Below the pieces are notes generated by a model, which was given only the letters and a program-made list of their open reading frames with translations, did no database searches and had not been told where the DNA came from. DNA of 64,000 nt, from positions 496,001-560,000 of the forward strand of contig NZ_QUCM01000001.1 of NCBI RefSeq assembly GCF_003473545.1, written 5' to 3'. Source of the stretch: Clostridium sp. AM22-11AC. Its GTDB lineage: Bacteria > Bacillota > Clostridia > Lachnospirales > Lachnospiraceae. Both the position numbers and the translations under genes were made by a program. Every line of letters begins with the position of its first letter. The stretch's first letter is position 1. Positions 18,502-26,629 of this stretch are shown here, piece after piece.

Positions 18502-19182
18502 ATGAAAAAGCCATTGGCTGTTCTTATCACTGCTTTCAGTCTTTCTTTGGTACTTACGCCTGCATTTACCGGAATATCCGGAAATCTGATTATAGAGGCT
18601 GAGGCACATCAAGGCCGGACTGATGCAAACGGCGGACATCATGATTATAAAAACAAAAGCGGTCTTGGAAGCTATCACTATCACTGCGGAGGCAATCCTG
18701 CTCATCTCCATCCAAACGGGGTCTGCCCTTATGCAGGCGGTTCTTCTGGTAATTCCGGCTCAGCTGGTGGTTCTTCCTCCAAAAATCCGTCTTCTTCCGG
18801 AAATCAAAATCAAACAGAAACAGCAGCCGCTCAGGTTTCTACTGGTTGGCAGAAAGATGATCATGGCTGGTGGTACCGCCTTTCTGCAGATACCTACTAT
18901 GCTGACGGTATAGCTGACATCGACGGCGCCACCTATCTATTTAACAGTGACGGCTATATGCTTACCGGTTGGCAGCAGTTAAATGGACACTGGTACTATT
19001 TTAACGCAAGCGGTGCCATGGTAACTGGCGGACTGACCATAGATGGGAAATATTACTACTTTGACTCTGACGGCGTACTGGACGAGACCGATTACGATGC
19101 CGTAGATGAACCAGGAGACGAAACATCAGATGATGACACAGAATATGACTACGATTATGATTACGACTTAGAAGAATATTAA
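18502..19182 (+). CDS. Secreted YHYH-domain protein with cell-wall-binding (choline-binding type) repeats
   Basis: This 226-residue exported protein starts with a signal peptide (1-35). The region 36-77 is His- and Cys-rich and holds the YHYH motif: HQGRTDANGGHH, SYHYHCGGNPAHLH and NGVCPY. A Gly/Ser linker follows. Residues 115-195 contain three to four aromatic repeats (GWQKDDHGWWYRL, YLFNSDGYMLTGWQQ, YYFNASGAMVTGG, YYYFDSDGVLDE) typical of choline/cell-wall-binding modules. The tail is acidic with alternating Asp and Tyr. The start at 18502 has GGGGGAG upstream. It is probably wall-attached; the His/Cys cluster may bind metal (inference). Its catalytic role, if any, is unknown. Confidence 0.85.
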   Translation: MKKPLAVLITAFSLSLVLTPAFTGISGNLIIEAEAHQGRTDANGGHHDYKNKSGLGSYHYHCGGNPAHLHPNGVCPYAGGSSGNSGSAGGSSSKNPSSSGNQNQTETAAAQVSTGWQKDDHGWWYRLSADTYYADGIADIDGATYLFNSDGYMLTGWQQLNGHWYYFNASGAMVTGGLTIDGKYYYFDSDGVLDETDYDAVDEPGDETSDDDTEYDYDYDYDLEEY

Positions 19183-19194
19183 CAGGCAAAGCAC

Positions 19195-19248
19195 AAACTG
19201 TCGCAGGTTCATCTCAAACAGATGTTCCTACGGCAGTTTTCACTTTTT
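19195..19248 (+). terminator. Terminator after the YHYH gene
   Basis: An imperfect stem, AAACTGTCGCAGG with CCTACGGCAGTTT, loop including ATCT/AGAT, followed by CACTTTTT. It sits just outside the left inverted repeat of the rpn element. Confidence 0.6.
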
Positions 19249-19259
19249 ACATAAAAGCA

Positions 19260-19276
19260 TATAGGATTCCTCTGTA
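19260..19276 (+). repeat. Left inverted repeat of rpn element
   Basis: TATAGGATTCCTCTGTA, exact reverse complement of the right copy at 20384-20400. Confidence 0.8.
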
Positions 19277-19351
19277 CCTCTTTTGAAATTCAGTCGAATT
19301 GACTACGATATAAGATACTTAATAGAAATAGATTCTGCCATTCAGGCAAAA

Positions 19352-19372
19352 CGGCTCACATGATATGAGCCG
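19352..19372. terminator. Hairpin inside rpn element, downstream of rpn
   Basis: CGGCTCA and TGAGCCG form a perfect 7-bp stem with a 7-base loop. On the plus strand it is followed by ACTTTTTTA; on the minus strand (rpn direction) by a short GTTTTG. It may serve both directions. Confidence 0.65.
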
Positions 19373-19420
19373 GACTTTTTTATTCATAGAATTTATAATC
19401 ATTGATCTTTATTTTGGCCA

Positions 19421-20368
19421 TTAAAAACCAAACTCCTGCAATAACTGTTCCAGATATACAGGATCCTTCAGTGCACGCTGCAGATCATCTGCACGATCCG
19501 ATGTCAGAAGGCAGGAATATAATTTATTCAGTCTGGTAGTAGCTTCTGCACGGCCTTTCTGTAAGCCTTCTGCACGACCTTCCTGTAAGCCTTCTGCACG
19601 ACCTTCCTGTAAGCCTTCTGCACGACCTTTCTGTAAGCCTTCTGCATGGCCTTCTGCCAATCCTTCTGCCCACGCTTCTTCCCGGATCTCATCTGCATGT
19701 TCCTGAACATACTCTTTCATATACTGTTCAAACATCATATAGCGTTCCCCCATCTTCCGGCTTCTTTTGATCTGGCGCATGGACTCCTGAAGCCGTTTGA
19801 CCAATGCATCTTCATAATCAGCTTCACTTCCAGCCAGATCAGCCTTAACAAAATCAAGTAATGCTACCAGTTCCTTTGGTATTTCCTCACGATTTTTTCC
19901 ATTTGTATTAAGAAAAACAGTGCAGACTCCGTCACCAAATACATTTCCCGTTTCTTCACAGTATCTGCGGATGGTATAACGGCATTTTTTCTGCCCCAGG
20001 GGATCAAAGTTACAAATGAAAATGACATATGTGTCTGCCAGCTCTCCATAACTTTTCCCTTTTTCCAGCATTTCCACATCCATCTGACTGTGGTAATAAC
20101 GGCTGCGTTTTTCCAGACTGTCTTTTTTCACCAGCTGCATCTCAATATCATAATGCGTCCTGTTTTCATCTTTTGCAAATACGTCCATGCGAATACTCTT
20201 ACATTCCGGATTGAAAAAGAAACCATGTTCTGTGCTGATCTCAACTCTTTCAATCTGGATCTCCAACACACGTTCTAGGAAACATCGGCAGTTTTCTGCA
20301 TCCATCATAACAGCTGCAAACATAAAATCGTCATGAAATACCAGTTCTTCCAGTGTTTTTTTACTCAT
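19421..20368 (-). CDS. rpn: Rpn family recombination-promoting nuclease / putative transposase (PD-(D/E)XK)
   Basis: This 315-residue protein opens with LEELVFHDDFMFAAVM, the usual start of Rpn/YhgA-like proteins, and carries the nuclease core RMDVFAKDENRTHYDIEMQL (Asp, then IEMQ) near residues 59-78. It continues with HSQMDVEMLEKGKSYGEL and YVIFICNFDPLG, both family landmarks. The C-terminal third is charged and contains four copies of an AEGLQ(K/E)GR octapeptide. Rpn nucleases nick DNA and promote RecA-independent recombination; some act in phage defence. The gene lies between perfect inverted repeats. Its ribosome site GGAGGAAT can pair with ATTCCTC in the 5' leader. Confidence 0.9.
   Translation of the reverse strand: MSKKTLEELVFHDDFMFAAVMMDAENCRCFLERVLEIQIERVEISTEHGFFFNPECKSIRMDVFAKDENRTHYDIEMQLVKKDSLEKRSRYYHSQMDVEMLEKGKSYGELADTYVIFICNFDPLGQKKCRYTIRRYCEETGNVFGDGVCTVFLNTNGKNREEIPKELVALLDFVKADLAGSEADYEDALVKRLQESMRQIKRSRKMGERYMMFEQYMKEYVQEHADEIREEAWAEGLAEGHAEGLQKGRAEGLQEGRAEGLQEGRAEGLQKGRAEATTRLNKLYSCLLTSDRADDLQRALKDPVYLEQLLQEFGF
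19543..19638 (-). repeat. Four tandem 24-bp repeats within rpn
   Basis: The unit CTTCTGCACGACCTTCCTGT plus AAGC occurs four times in register (19543, 19567, 19591, 19615), differing at one or two bases; a fifth, degenerate copy follows. Each unit encodes an in-frame octapeptide, so changes in copy number would keep the reading frame. Confidence 0.95.
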
Positions 20369-20383
20369 TTTATTCCTCCATAT

Positions 20384-20400
20384 TACAGAGGAATCCTATA
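20384..20400 (-). repeat. Right inverted repeat of rpn element
   Basis: TACAGAGGAATCCTATA, exact reverse complement of the left copy. It lies in the predicted 5' untranslated region of rpn. Confidence 0.8.
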
Positions 20401-20405
20401 CTGGT

Positions 20406-20434
20406 AGATTATCATAATTTTCCTGTACATGCAA
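20406..20434 (-). promoter_or_regulatory. Promoter of rpn
   Basis: TTGCAT and TAATCT with a 17-base spacer on the minus strand. It lies just outside the right inverted repeat, so the gene would be driven from flanking DNA. Confidence 0.55.
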
Positions 20435-20598
20435 TGGAATTCCCAAGAAAAATTATCCCCCTCCATTAAATAATGGTACGGTTGTACCCCCAAAAATCTT
20501 TCAATAAGTTTTTTTGACTTTTCCATATAAATTGCTTATGCTATACTGTAGTGAGCGTGCAAACACACACATTGAACACGGCGCGAAAGGAGCCTATC

Positions 20599-21555
20599 GT
20601 GAAATTCGCAGTTACAATCGTTACTTACAACCGACTGGAATTATTAAAAGAATGCATACAGCAGGTTCTGTCCCAGACAGTTCCCTTTTCTTATATTTGT
20701 ATTGTAGACAACCACAGTACAGATGGTACTTCAGAATATCTGGACCAGCTGGCGGCTGGAACTGAAACCGTTTTCCCAAACGCCGGAAAACCGGAGTTTC
20801 ACATCCTCCATCTTCCGGAAAATATCGGCGGGGCCGGCGGCTTTGCAAAGGGACTGGAAGATCTTGGAAAAACAGACTGTGACTGGATCCTGATCATTGA
20901 TGATGATGCCATGATCGCAGCAGATTATATAGAACAGCTTCAGAAAGCCATTTTAAAAACAAACTACCTGGCTTATTCCGGCACTGTAACTACTGCCGGA
21001 GCCATTGATACCACCCACAGACGTTTCATCCAGTGTCCAAGACTGATGTTTTATAAGCCGGTACCGGAAGAGGAATATGCCAAAGCTTCTTTTGAATACG
21101 ATATCAGCACCTTCTGCGGCCTGTTGGTAAACGCTGACATGGTACGAAAGATCGGCCTTCCAAAAACAGAATATTTCATCTGGTTCGATGATACAGAATA
21201 CTGTCTGCGGTTCCATGACCAGTCACGGATCTTAAATGTGACTACAGCTGTTTTAAACCACAAAACAGCCCCCGTTGGTTCCGCCCCGGTCATCAGCTGG
21301 AAAAATTACTATGGTTTCCGCAATGCCATTGACATAGGAAAGACCTATTCCAAAAATCCACACCTGTATATGGCATATATCTGGCTGAACCATAAAGCCC
21401 ACATTTTCTTGGATACCTTCGGGCTTCTGCTTGGAAACCAGAAAGAAATGCGCCGTTACCGCATCAAAGTCTACAAAGATGTCCTTAAAAACCGCCATAA
21501 AAAACCAGACGGAATATCCCCGGATTACCTGCCTGGAAGCGGATACAAATCATAA
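20599..21555 (+). CDS. Glycosyltransferase family 2, galactofuranosyltransferase-like
   Basis: This 318-residue enzyme starts at a GTG at 20599, 6 bases after GAAAGGAG. It has the GT-A fold: VTIVTYNRLELLKECIQQVL at the N-terminus, VDNHSTDGT, a donor-site IIDDDA at 99-104 and the acceptor-side FDDTEYCLR. The motif ENIGGAGGFAKG (74-85) and the DDTE/His pattern (VLNHKTAP) resemble bacterial galactofuranosyltransferases of the GlfT2 type. A UDP-galactopyranose mutase gene (30051-31157) in the same window supports this donor (inference). It ends 13 bases before the fusion gene, so the two are one operon. No TM segment is seen, so it is probably peripheral on the cytoplasmic side. Confidence 0.85.
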   Translation: MKFAVTIVTYNRLELLKECIQQVLSQTVPFSYICIVDNHSTDGTSEYLDQLAAGTETVFPNAGKPEFHILHLPENIGGAGGFAKGLEDLGKTDCDWILIIDDDAMIAADYIEQLQKAILKTNYLAYSGTVTTAGAIDTTHRRFIQCPRLMFYKPVPEEEYAKASFEYDISTFCGLLVNADMVRKIGLPKTEYFIWFDDTEYCLRFHDQSRILNVTTAVLNHKTAPVGSAPVISWKNYYGFRNAIDIGKTYSKNPHLYMAYIWLNHKAHIFLDTFGLLLGNQKEMRRYRIKVYKDVLKNRHKKPDGISPDYLPGSGYKS

Positions 21556-21568
21556 AGGAGAAAAACGC

Positions 21569-23389
21569 ATGCAAGCAATCATCCTGGCTGCCGGAATGGG
21601 AAAACGTTTAAAGCAGCTGACACAGAATAATACAAAATGTATGGTAAAGGTAAACGGTGTTCCCCTGATCAACCGCACCTTAAACCAGTTAGAACAGCAT
21701 AACCTGTCCCGGATCGTTATTGTTACCGGATATGAAGGCCAAAAACTTCGAGAACATATTGAAGGTCTGCATATCAAAACACCGGTTGTCTTTATTGACA
21801 ACCCGGTCTATGACCGCACCAACAATATTTACTCCCTTTTCCTGGCAAAAGACTATTTATTAAAAGAAGACACTCTTCTTTTAGAGTCTGATATCATCTT
21901 TGAGGACTCTGTATTAAACAGCCTTACTGATGACCCAAGAGACAGTCTGGCACTGGCTGCCAAATATGAGTCATGGATGGACGGAACCTGTCTGGTCCTC
22001 TCTGACCAGGACGATATCGAAGCCATGATCCCAGGCAAAAAGTTCCGTTTTTCCGATACCGAACATTATTACAAGACCGTAAACCTTTATAAATTCAGCC
22101 AGGAATTTTCCAGGACACACTATGTTCCTTTTCTGGAAGCTTATACAAAAGCACTTGGAAATAATGAATACTATGAACAGGTATTGAAGGTTCTGGTAAC
22201 TTTAGATGATCCAGGCATCAAGGCAAAACGTCTGGATGAGAACCAGCGCTGGTATGAAATTGACGATATCCAGGATCTGAACATTGCTGAGTCCATTTTC
22301 GCACCGGAAAAAGAGCGCACTCACCTGATCCAGAAGCGTTTCGGCGGCTACTGGCGCTATCCAAAAATGCTGGATTTCTGCTATCTGGTAAACAGTTATT
22401 ATCCGCCGCAGAAAATGATGGATGAGATCAAACATAATTTTGATGTCCTTGCAAGACAGTATCCATCCGGAATGGCTGTAAACTCTCTCCTGGCCGCCAG
22501 AAACTTCTCCCTCCGCCAGGATCAGATCGTAGTAGGAAATGGCGCTGCAGAACTGATCAAAGCCCTTATGGAGCGTGTAAAAGGCAATCTGGGCGTGATC
22601 CGTCCTGCCTTTGAAGAATATGCAAACCGCTGTGACAAAGAAAAGGTCATTGCATTCGTTCCTCAGACAGAAGATTTCTCCTATAATGAAAATGATGTGA
22701 TGAACTTCTTTGAAGATAAGAACCTTGACTGCCTGGTATTAGTTAATCCGGACAATCCAACAGGCAATTATATCTCCCGTGAAGGTATGTTAAAACTAGC
22801 CCGCTGGACAAAGAAAAAAGGCATCCGCTTCCTTGCAGATGAGTCTTTCGTAGACTTCGCAGAAGAAACAGAACCTACCCTTTTAGTGGAAGAACTGTTA
22901 GATGAAAATCCACATATGATCGTGGTAAAGAGCATTTCCAAGTCCTACGGTATCCCGGGACTGCGCTTAGGTGTCGCTGCCAGCGGCGATACGGACCTGA
23001 TCGGACAGCTGAAAAAAGATGTTGCCATCTGGAATATCAATTCCTTTGGTGAGTTTTATATGCAGATCGAAGAGAAATACAGAAAAGACTATGCCTCTGC
23101 TTTAGACAAGCTTCGCACAGAGCGGGCCCGTTTTGCGGAAAAACTTGGCAGTCTCCCCGGTGTCCGCATCTTCCCATCCCAGGCAAATTACCTGATGGTG
23201 GAACTCACAGGCGAAAATGTCAAAGCCACAGAGATAACAGAGCTTCTTTTAACCCGCTATAACCTGTTTATCAAAGACCTGTCCTCCAAGATCTCCAGAG
23301 ATGACCGCCAGTTTTTACGGATCGCCATCCGGAATGAAGAGGAAGATGATGTGCTGGTAAAAGCACTTGAAGAAATTTTAACTCACTGA
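21569..23389 (+). CDS. Bifunctional nucleotidyltransferase (LicC/PntC-like) fused to a CobD/HisC-like PLP enzyme
   Basis: This is a 606-residue two-domain protein. Residues 1-245 are a nucleotidyltransferase with LAAGMGKRLKQLT (7-18) and a conserved NNIYSLFLA (85-93) and LESDIIFE (105-112), closest in pattern to phosphocholine/aminoethylphosphonate cytidylyltransferases. Residues 255-606 are a fold-type I PLP enzyme: VVGNGAAELI (321-330), NPDNPTG (393-399), ADES (423-426), PLP lysine K458 in SISKSYGIPGLRLG, and C-terminal LRIAIRNEEEDD. GNGAAELI and RIAIR recall threonine-phosphate decarboxylase CobD more than HisC. A joint role in making and activating an amino-alcohol phosphate for LicD-type transfer is plausible (inference). 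The start at 21569 has AAAGGAG; a longer frame reaches back into the upstream gene. Confidence 0.88.
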   Translation: MQAIILAAGMGKRLKQLTQNNTKCMVKVNGVPLINRTLNQLEQHNLSRIVIVTGYEGQKLREHIEGLHIKTPVVFIDNPVYDRTNNIYSLFLAKDYLLKEDTLLLESDIIFEDSVLNSLTDDPRDSLALAAKYESWMDGTCLVLSDQDDIEAMIPGKKFRFSDTEHYYKTVNLYKFSQEFSRTHYVPFLEAYTKALGNNEYYEQVLKVLVTLDDPGIKAKRLDENQRWYEIDDIQDLNIAESIFAPEKERTHLIQKRFGGYWRYPKMLDFCYLVNSYYPPQKMMDEIKHNFDVLARQYPSGMAVNSLLAARNFSLRQDQIVVGNGAAELIKALMERVKGNLGVIRPAFEEYANRCDKEKVIAFVPQTEDFSYNENDVMNFFEDKNLDCLVLVNPDNPTGNYISREGMLKLARWTKKKGIRFLADESFVDFAEETEPTLLVEELLDENPHMIVVKSISKSYGIPGLRLGVAASGDTDLIGQLKKDVAIWNINSFGEFYMQIEEKYRKDYASALDKLRTERARFAEKLGSLPGVRIFPSQANYLMVELTGENVKATEITELLLTRYNLFIKDLSSKISRDDRQFLRIAIRNEEEDDVLVKALEEILTH

Positions 23390-23475
23390 TCTGAACAATA
23401 ACAATATAAAACCACTTTTAATCAGCTAACAATCAGCGGACGCGCCACTGGCGCCTCCTCGATATGCTTGGCAAC

Positions 23476-23526
23476 AAAAAAGACCGCCCGGACCTGTTCA
23501 TTATCCAGTCCAGACGGTCTTTTCGT
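23476..23526. terminator. Bidirectional terminator
   Basis: AAAAAAGACCG...GGAC pairs with GTCC...CGGTCTTTT, between the convergent fusion gene and ABC permease operon. Confidence 0.8.
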
Positions 23527-23541
23527 TGTATTTACAACCTA

Positions 23542-24771
23542 TTAATTCTTTTTCTTCTTATAGTCTCCCCATGCATACATAACCAGTGCCAGAGCGATAA
23601 CTCCGTAGGAAATGAATACACGGAAGTACTCACCGATCGCAGCGTCACCAAACAGGTTCTTTCCTGCGGATGGAGCTACGATGAAAAGTAAGTGGAACAG
23701 GATACAGCCAAGAAGCGCCTGTCCGTTGGTTGCCTTTTTAATGGATGCACCACCTACCAGAATGGCTGCACCTGCGTACAGACCCACCTGCTCATGGGCA
23801 CCGTAAGTCTGGAAGGAACCCATGTTCTGAACGAAGATCAGCTGTCCCCAGCCAGCCAGTACGGTAGAGATCACGATAGCGATCACGCGAACGCGGTCCA
23901 CATTGATACCGGAAGCATTTGCAACGGTGCGGTTCTGTCCAACAGCACGGAACTGCTGGCCGATCTTTGTTTTCATCAGGGCATTGTTAAAGATACATAA
24001 CAGTCCTACAACAAAGAAGGTAACCATCGGTACAGTGACCATGGAGAATATATTCTTTACAAATGGAAGCTGTGCTACTACGATAGTAGCCACGCAGATG
24101 CCTCCATAAGTAAATGCTTTTTTCTTCTCCATTTTCTTCCTTGCAAACAGGACCATGGCGCCCACTGCAATAATACCGCAGATAATAAGAACAGCTGTGC
24201 TGAAGGAAACTCGCAGCAGACCATCTAAAGCATATTTAAAACCACGGTCTGTAGAAAGGTCGATGGTATTTGCAACACCGGTAGAACCCTTGATCACCAG
24301 ACCCGGAGCCTTTAACGGGATCAGGTTGCCGAAGATAAACAGGAACAATAACTGATATAATCCGTTTGCAAAGTAACCTAAGATCAAACCACCGATCATT
24401 TCCTGGCCCTTCATCTTGTTCATCAGTTTACCAATGAGGAAACCGAAGAAAGCTGCGATGGGCATAGTCATAAGCATGGCAACCAGAAATCCTGAAAGAC
24501 CGCTGATGCCCCATTCGATCACCCATAAAGCGGCGATCTGTGCTGCCATGGCACCAATGGTGATGGCAAAGTTGATACCCATACCGGCAACGATCGGAAT
24601 AATAAGGGCCAGTACAATAAATGCGTTTCGGCTTAAACGGCCGAATAATTCATACATTACATAAGAAACTGTCTGTCCGGAGCAGATGAGTCCGATGATA
24701 CATAATACCACGAACATGACGGTAACTGCATTTTTCTGCAGGATTTCACGAATATCCCATTTACTACGCAC
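23542..24771 (-). CDS. ABC transporter permease (BPD_transp_2; simple sugar/nucleoside type)
   Basis: This 409-residue polytopic permease of the RbsC/YufQ class has about ten TM segments, GMGINFAITIGAMAAQIAAL, the cytoplasmic coupling region QFRAVGQNRTVANASGINVD, and AAILVGGASIKKA near the C-terminus. The GTG at 24771 follows AGGAGGTGA and overlaps the stop of the preceding permease by 8 bases, so this start was chosen over a longer frame at 24816. It is the last gene of a four-gene importer with a DUF3798 lipoprotein. The substrate is unknown. Confidence 0.9.
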   Translation of the reverse strand: MRSKWDIREILQKNAVTVMFVVLCIIGLICSGQTVSYVMYELFGRLSRNAFIVLALIIPIVAGMGINFAITIGAMAAQIAALWVIEWGISGLSGFLVAMLMTMPIAAFFGFLIGKLMNKMKGQEMIGGLILGYFANGLYQLLFLFIFGNLIPLKAPGLVIKGSTGVANTIDLSTDRGFKYALDGLLRVSFSTAVLIICGIIAVGAMVLFARKKMEKKKAFTYGGICVATIVVAQLPFVKNIFSMVTVPMVTFFVVGLLCIFNNALMKTKIGQQFRAVGQNRTVANASGINVDRVRVIAIVISTVLAGWGQLIFVQNMGSFQTYGAHEQVGLYAGAAILVGGASIKKATNGQALLGCILFHLLFIVAPSAGKNLFGDAAIGEYFRVFISYGVIALALVMYAWGDYKKKKN

Positions 24772-26629
24772 GAGACTCACCTCCTGACTTTGTAAGTGCG
24801 TACAGAATGATTCCATTGGAGATCAGGATACGCAGTGTTTCGGAAATAGTGGAACCAGGTACTAATACGTTTGCAACCGGCATTCCCAGTGTTAAAACAC
24901 CCTGGAACAGGAAGGTACCGATGAGAACATGGCTGATCTTGCACCGGCTTGTAGACGCACCGCCGATAAGGATAGCAGATGCTGCGATAAAGCCCATCTG
25001 GCGAGGTGCTGTATACAGCTGCATAAAGCCGTAGCTCTGGGAATATACCAGAATTCCCACCGCGCCAAGTACGGTTGAAAATACAGTACCTGTAATACGC
25101 ATCTTGTCAACATTGATACCTACAGACTCTGCAAAACGAGGATTGTTTCCTACTGCCTGCATCGCCTGACCGGTACGGCTGCGTGAAAACATCCATACAA
25201 TAAAGCAGCTAAGTGCCATAAATAACAGCAGTCCTGTCGGAATGGTAAAATCGCCGATCTGGAATGCCAGGAAATCATTTAAGATATGGCGGAAGTTGGT
25301 TCCGTCCAGACCAATGGTATTTCTAAGACCGGTTCCTAATGGCCAGCGAAGCTTCAGGGACTTAAACGGCAGTACCAGCCATGCAATACACATTAAAGAT
25401 ACGATGGAAAAACCAACGTAGGTGGTAACAGACATTTCAGAACCTTTTAAGCGGTTTAACATAAGTGCATACAGATAACCGCAGACAGCTGCCAGAGCGG
25501 AACCTGCAACAATAGCGAAGAGGAAACCTCCCCATCCTGGAATACCAAACTCAATGGTTAAAAGACCACCGATCAGACCTGCAACCAGACCAATGGGAAG
25601 ACCCAGATTCAGGCTGATACCGCACTGGATACCAGGAACCATTGCCAGAACCATGATGGCATTCATTCCCATTCGTACAACTGTATTACTTAACAGAGTA
25701 GAAAGAGAAAGATCATACCATAAGGTCATAAAGCAAAGTAAGATAAAGAATACACCGATGATCACTCTTGGAATACCAAGTTTTGCAACCAGCCAGCTGT
25801 TAAACAGTAAAAGTACAGTCAATACTAAAAGGGCAAAGCCTAAATAAACCAGGTCATCTGCGTGACGGATGATCCGTCCTTCATTTGTCTCTTTAATATT
25901 ACTCTGTTCAACGTAACGGTCATACTGAGTGGCAAAACTGTCACCGGACTGATAAAGGATGCCTTCTACTGTCGCTTCCAGTGTTTCTAATGCTTCATCC
26001 GTCAATACCGGATAGATCTTTTTCAGCTCTGCGCCTACATTTGCATAAGTTGCCTTTGCTTCTTCCTGCTTTTCAAGCATTTCAGGAGTTGCCTCAAAAC
26101 CGGACATATCAACTACTACTTCATCATCTTCCGGGATCTCTTCTCCTGCTGCTGACATTTCTTCATGTTTCTTTTCTAAAGCTGCCTCTGCCTCTGCATA
26201 ATGTGCCTCTTCATAAGCAGCGCGGGCCTGAGCCTCCACCTCTGCATAGGCCTTTACAGCCTCTGTATATACGTCAACAGCTGCAGAAAGACCGGTTACA
26301 TCAATACCGGAAAGATCACTCTGGGCGCCATTTTCGTATTTTGCTCTTGTTTCTGTTTCTGCCTTTTCTACTGCTTCACGGATAGCTGCCATACCGCCGC
26401 CGGATGCCTTGGCTGCCGCCTGTGCTTCCTGTTTCGCAATGGCTACGTAACTTTCCACTACGCTGTCGCCGGTAGCACTGAGCAGTGTCTGGATACGCAT
26501 GGTACGAAGGATCTCCTGACCTGCCGCCCCATTCTGCTTAGGCATATTTATAAATCCTAATACCATACAGAAGGCTGCCGCTACTGCACAAAGAATGGCA
26601 AGGAGTCTCTGGATCTTATTTTTCGTCAT
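24764..26629 (-). CDS. ABC transporter permease (BPD_transp_2) with large helical extracytoplasmic insert
   Basis: At 621 residues this is about 250 longer than normal permeases of this class. TM1 is at about 8-28. Residues about 30-255 form a hydrophilic, Ala/Glu-rich, mostly helical stretch with coiled-coil character (AYAEVEAQARAAYEEAHYAE and similar). The permease core resumes at about 260 (LVYLGFALLVLTVLLLFN) with the class motifs QAVGNNPRFAESVGINVDKM and SAILIGGAS. Such an insert should face outside and could contact the binding protein. It overlaps the ATPase gene by ATGA. Confidence 0.88.
   Translation of the reverse strand: MTKNKIQRLLAILCAVAAAFCMVLGFINMPKQNGAAGQEILRTMRIQTLLSATGDSVVESYVAIAKQEAQAAAKASGGGMAAIREAVEKAETETRAKYENGAQSDLSGIDVTGLSAAVDVYTEAVKAYAEVEAQARAAYEEAHYAEAEAALEKKHEEMSAAGEEIPEDDEVVVDMSGFEATPEMLEKQEEAKATYANVGAELKKIYPVLTDEALETLEATVEGILYQSGDSFATQYDRYVEQSNIKETNEGRIIRHADDLVYLGFALLVLTVLLLFNSWLVAKLGIPRVIIGVFFILLCFMTLWYDLSLSTLLSNTVVRMGMNAIMVLAMVPGIQCGISLNLGLPIGLVAGLIGGLLTIEFGIPGWGGFLFAIVAGSALAAVCGYLYALMLNRLKGSEMSVTTYVGFSIVSLMCIAWLVLPFKSLKLRWPLGTGLRNTIGLDGTNFRHILNDFLAFQIGDFTIPTGLLLFMALSCFIVWMFSRSRTGQAMQAVGNNPRFAESVGINVDKMRITGTVFSTVLGAVGILVYSQSYGFMQLYTAPRQMGFIAASAILIGGASTSRCKISHVLIGTFLFQGVLTLGMPVANVLVPGSTISETLRILISNGIILYALTKSGGESRA

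Larger units (their letters stand above)
19260..20400. mobile_element. Candidate rpn-carrying element bounded by perfect 17-bp inverted repeats
   Basis: TATAGGATTCCTCTGTA at 19260-19276 recurs as its exact reverse complement at 20384-20400, enclosing the whole rpn gene and its terminator (1141 bp). If TA is the duplicated target, the element proper is a 15-bp TIR unit starting TAGG and flanked by TA on both sides. Rpn proteins are often labelled nuclease-family transposases. Mobility is inferred, since one copy cannot prove it. Confidence 0.5.

Noticed and set aside
19543..19638. CRISPR-like or promoter-type repeat array
   Set aside because: Repeats are contiguous with no spacers, in frame with rpn, and encode an octapeptide.
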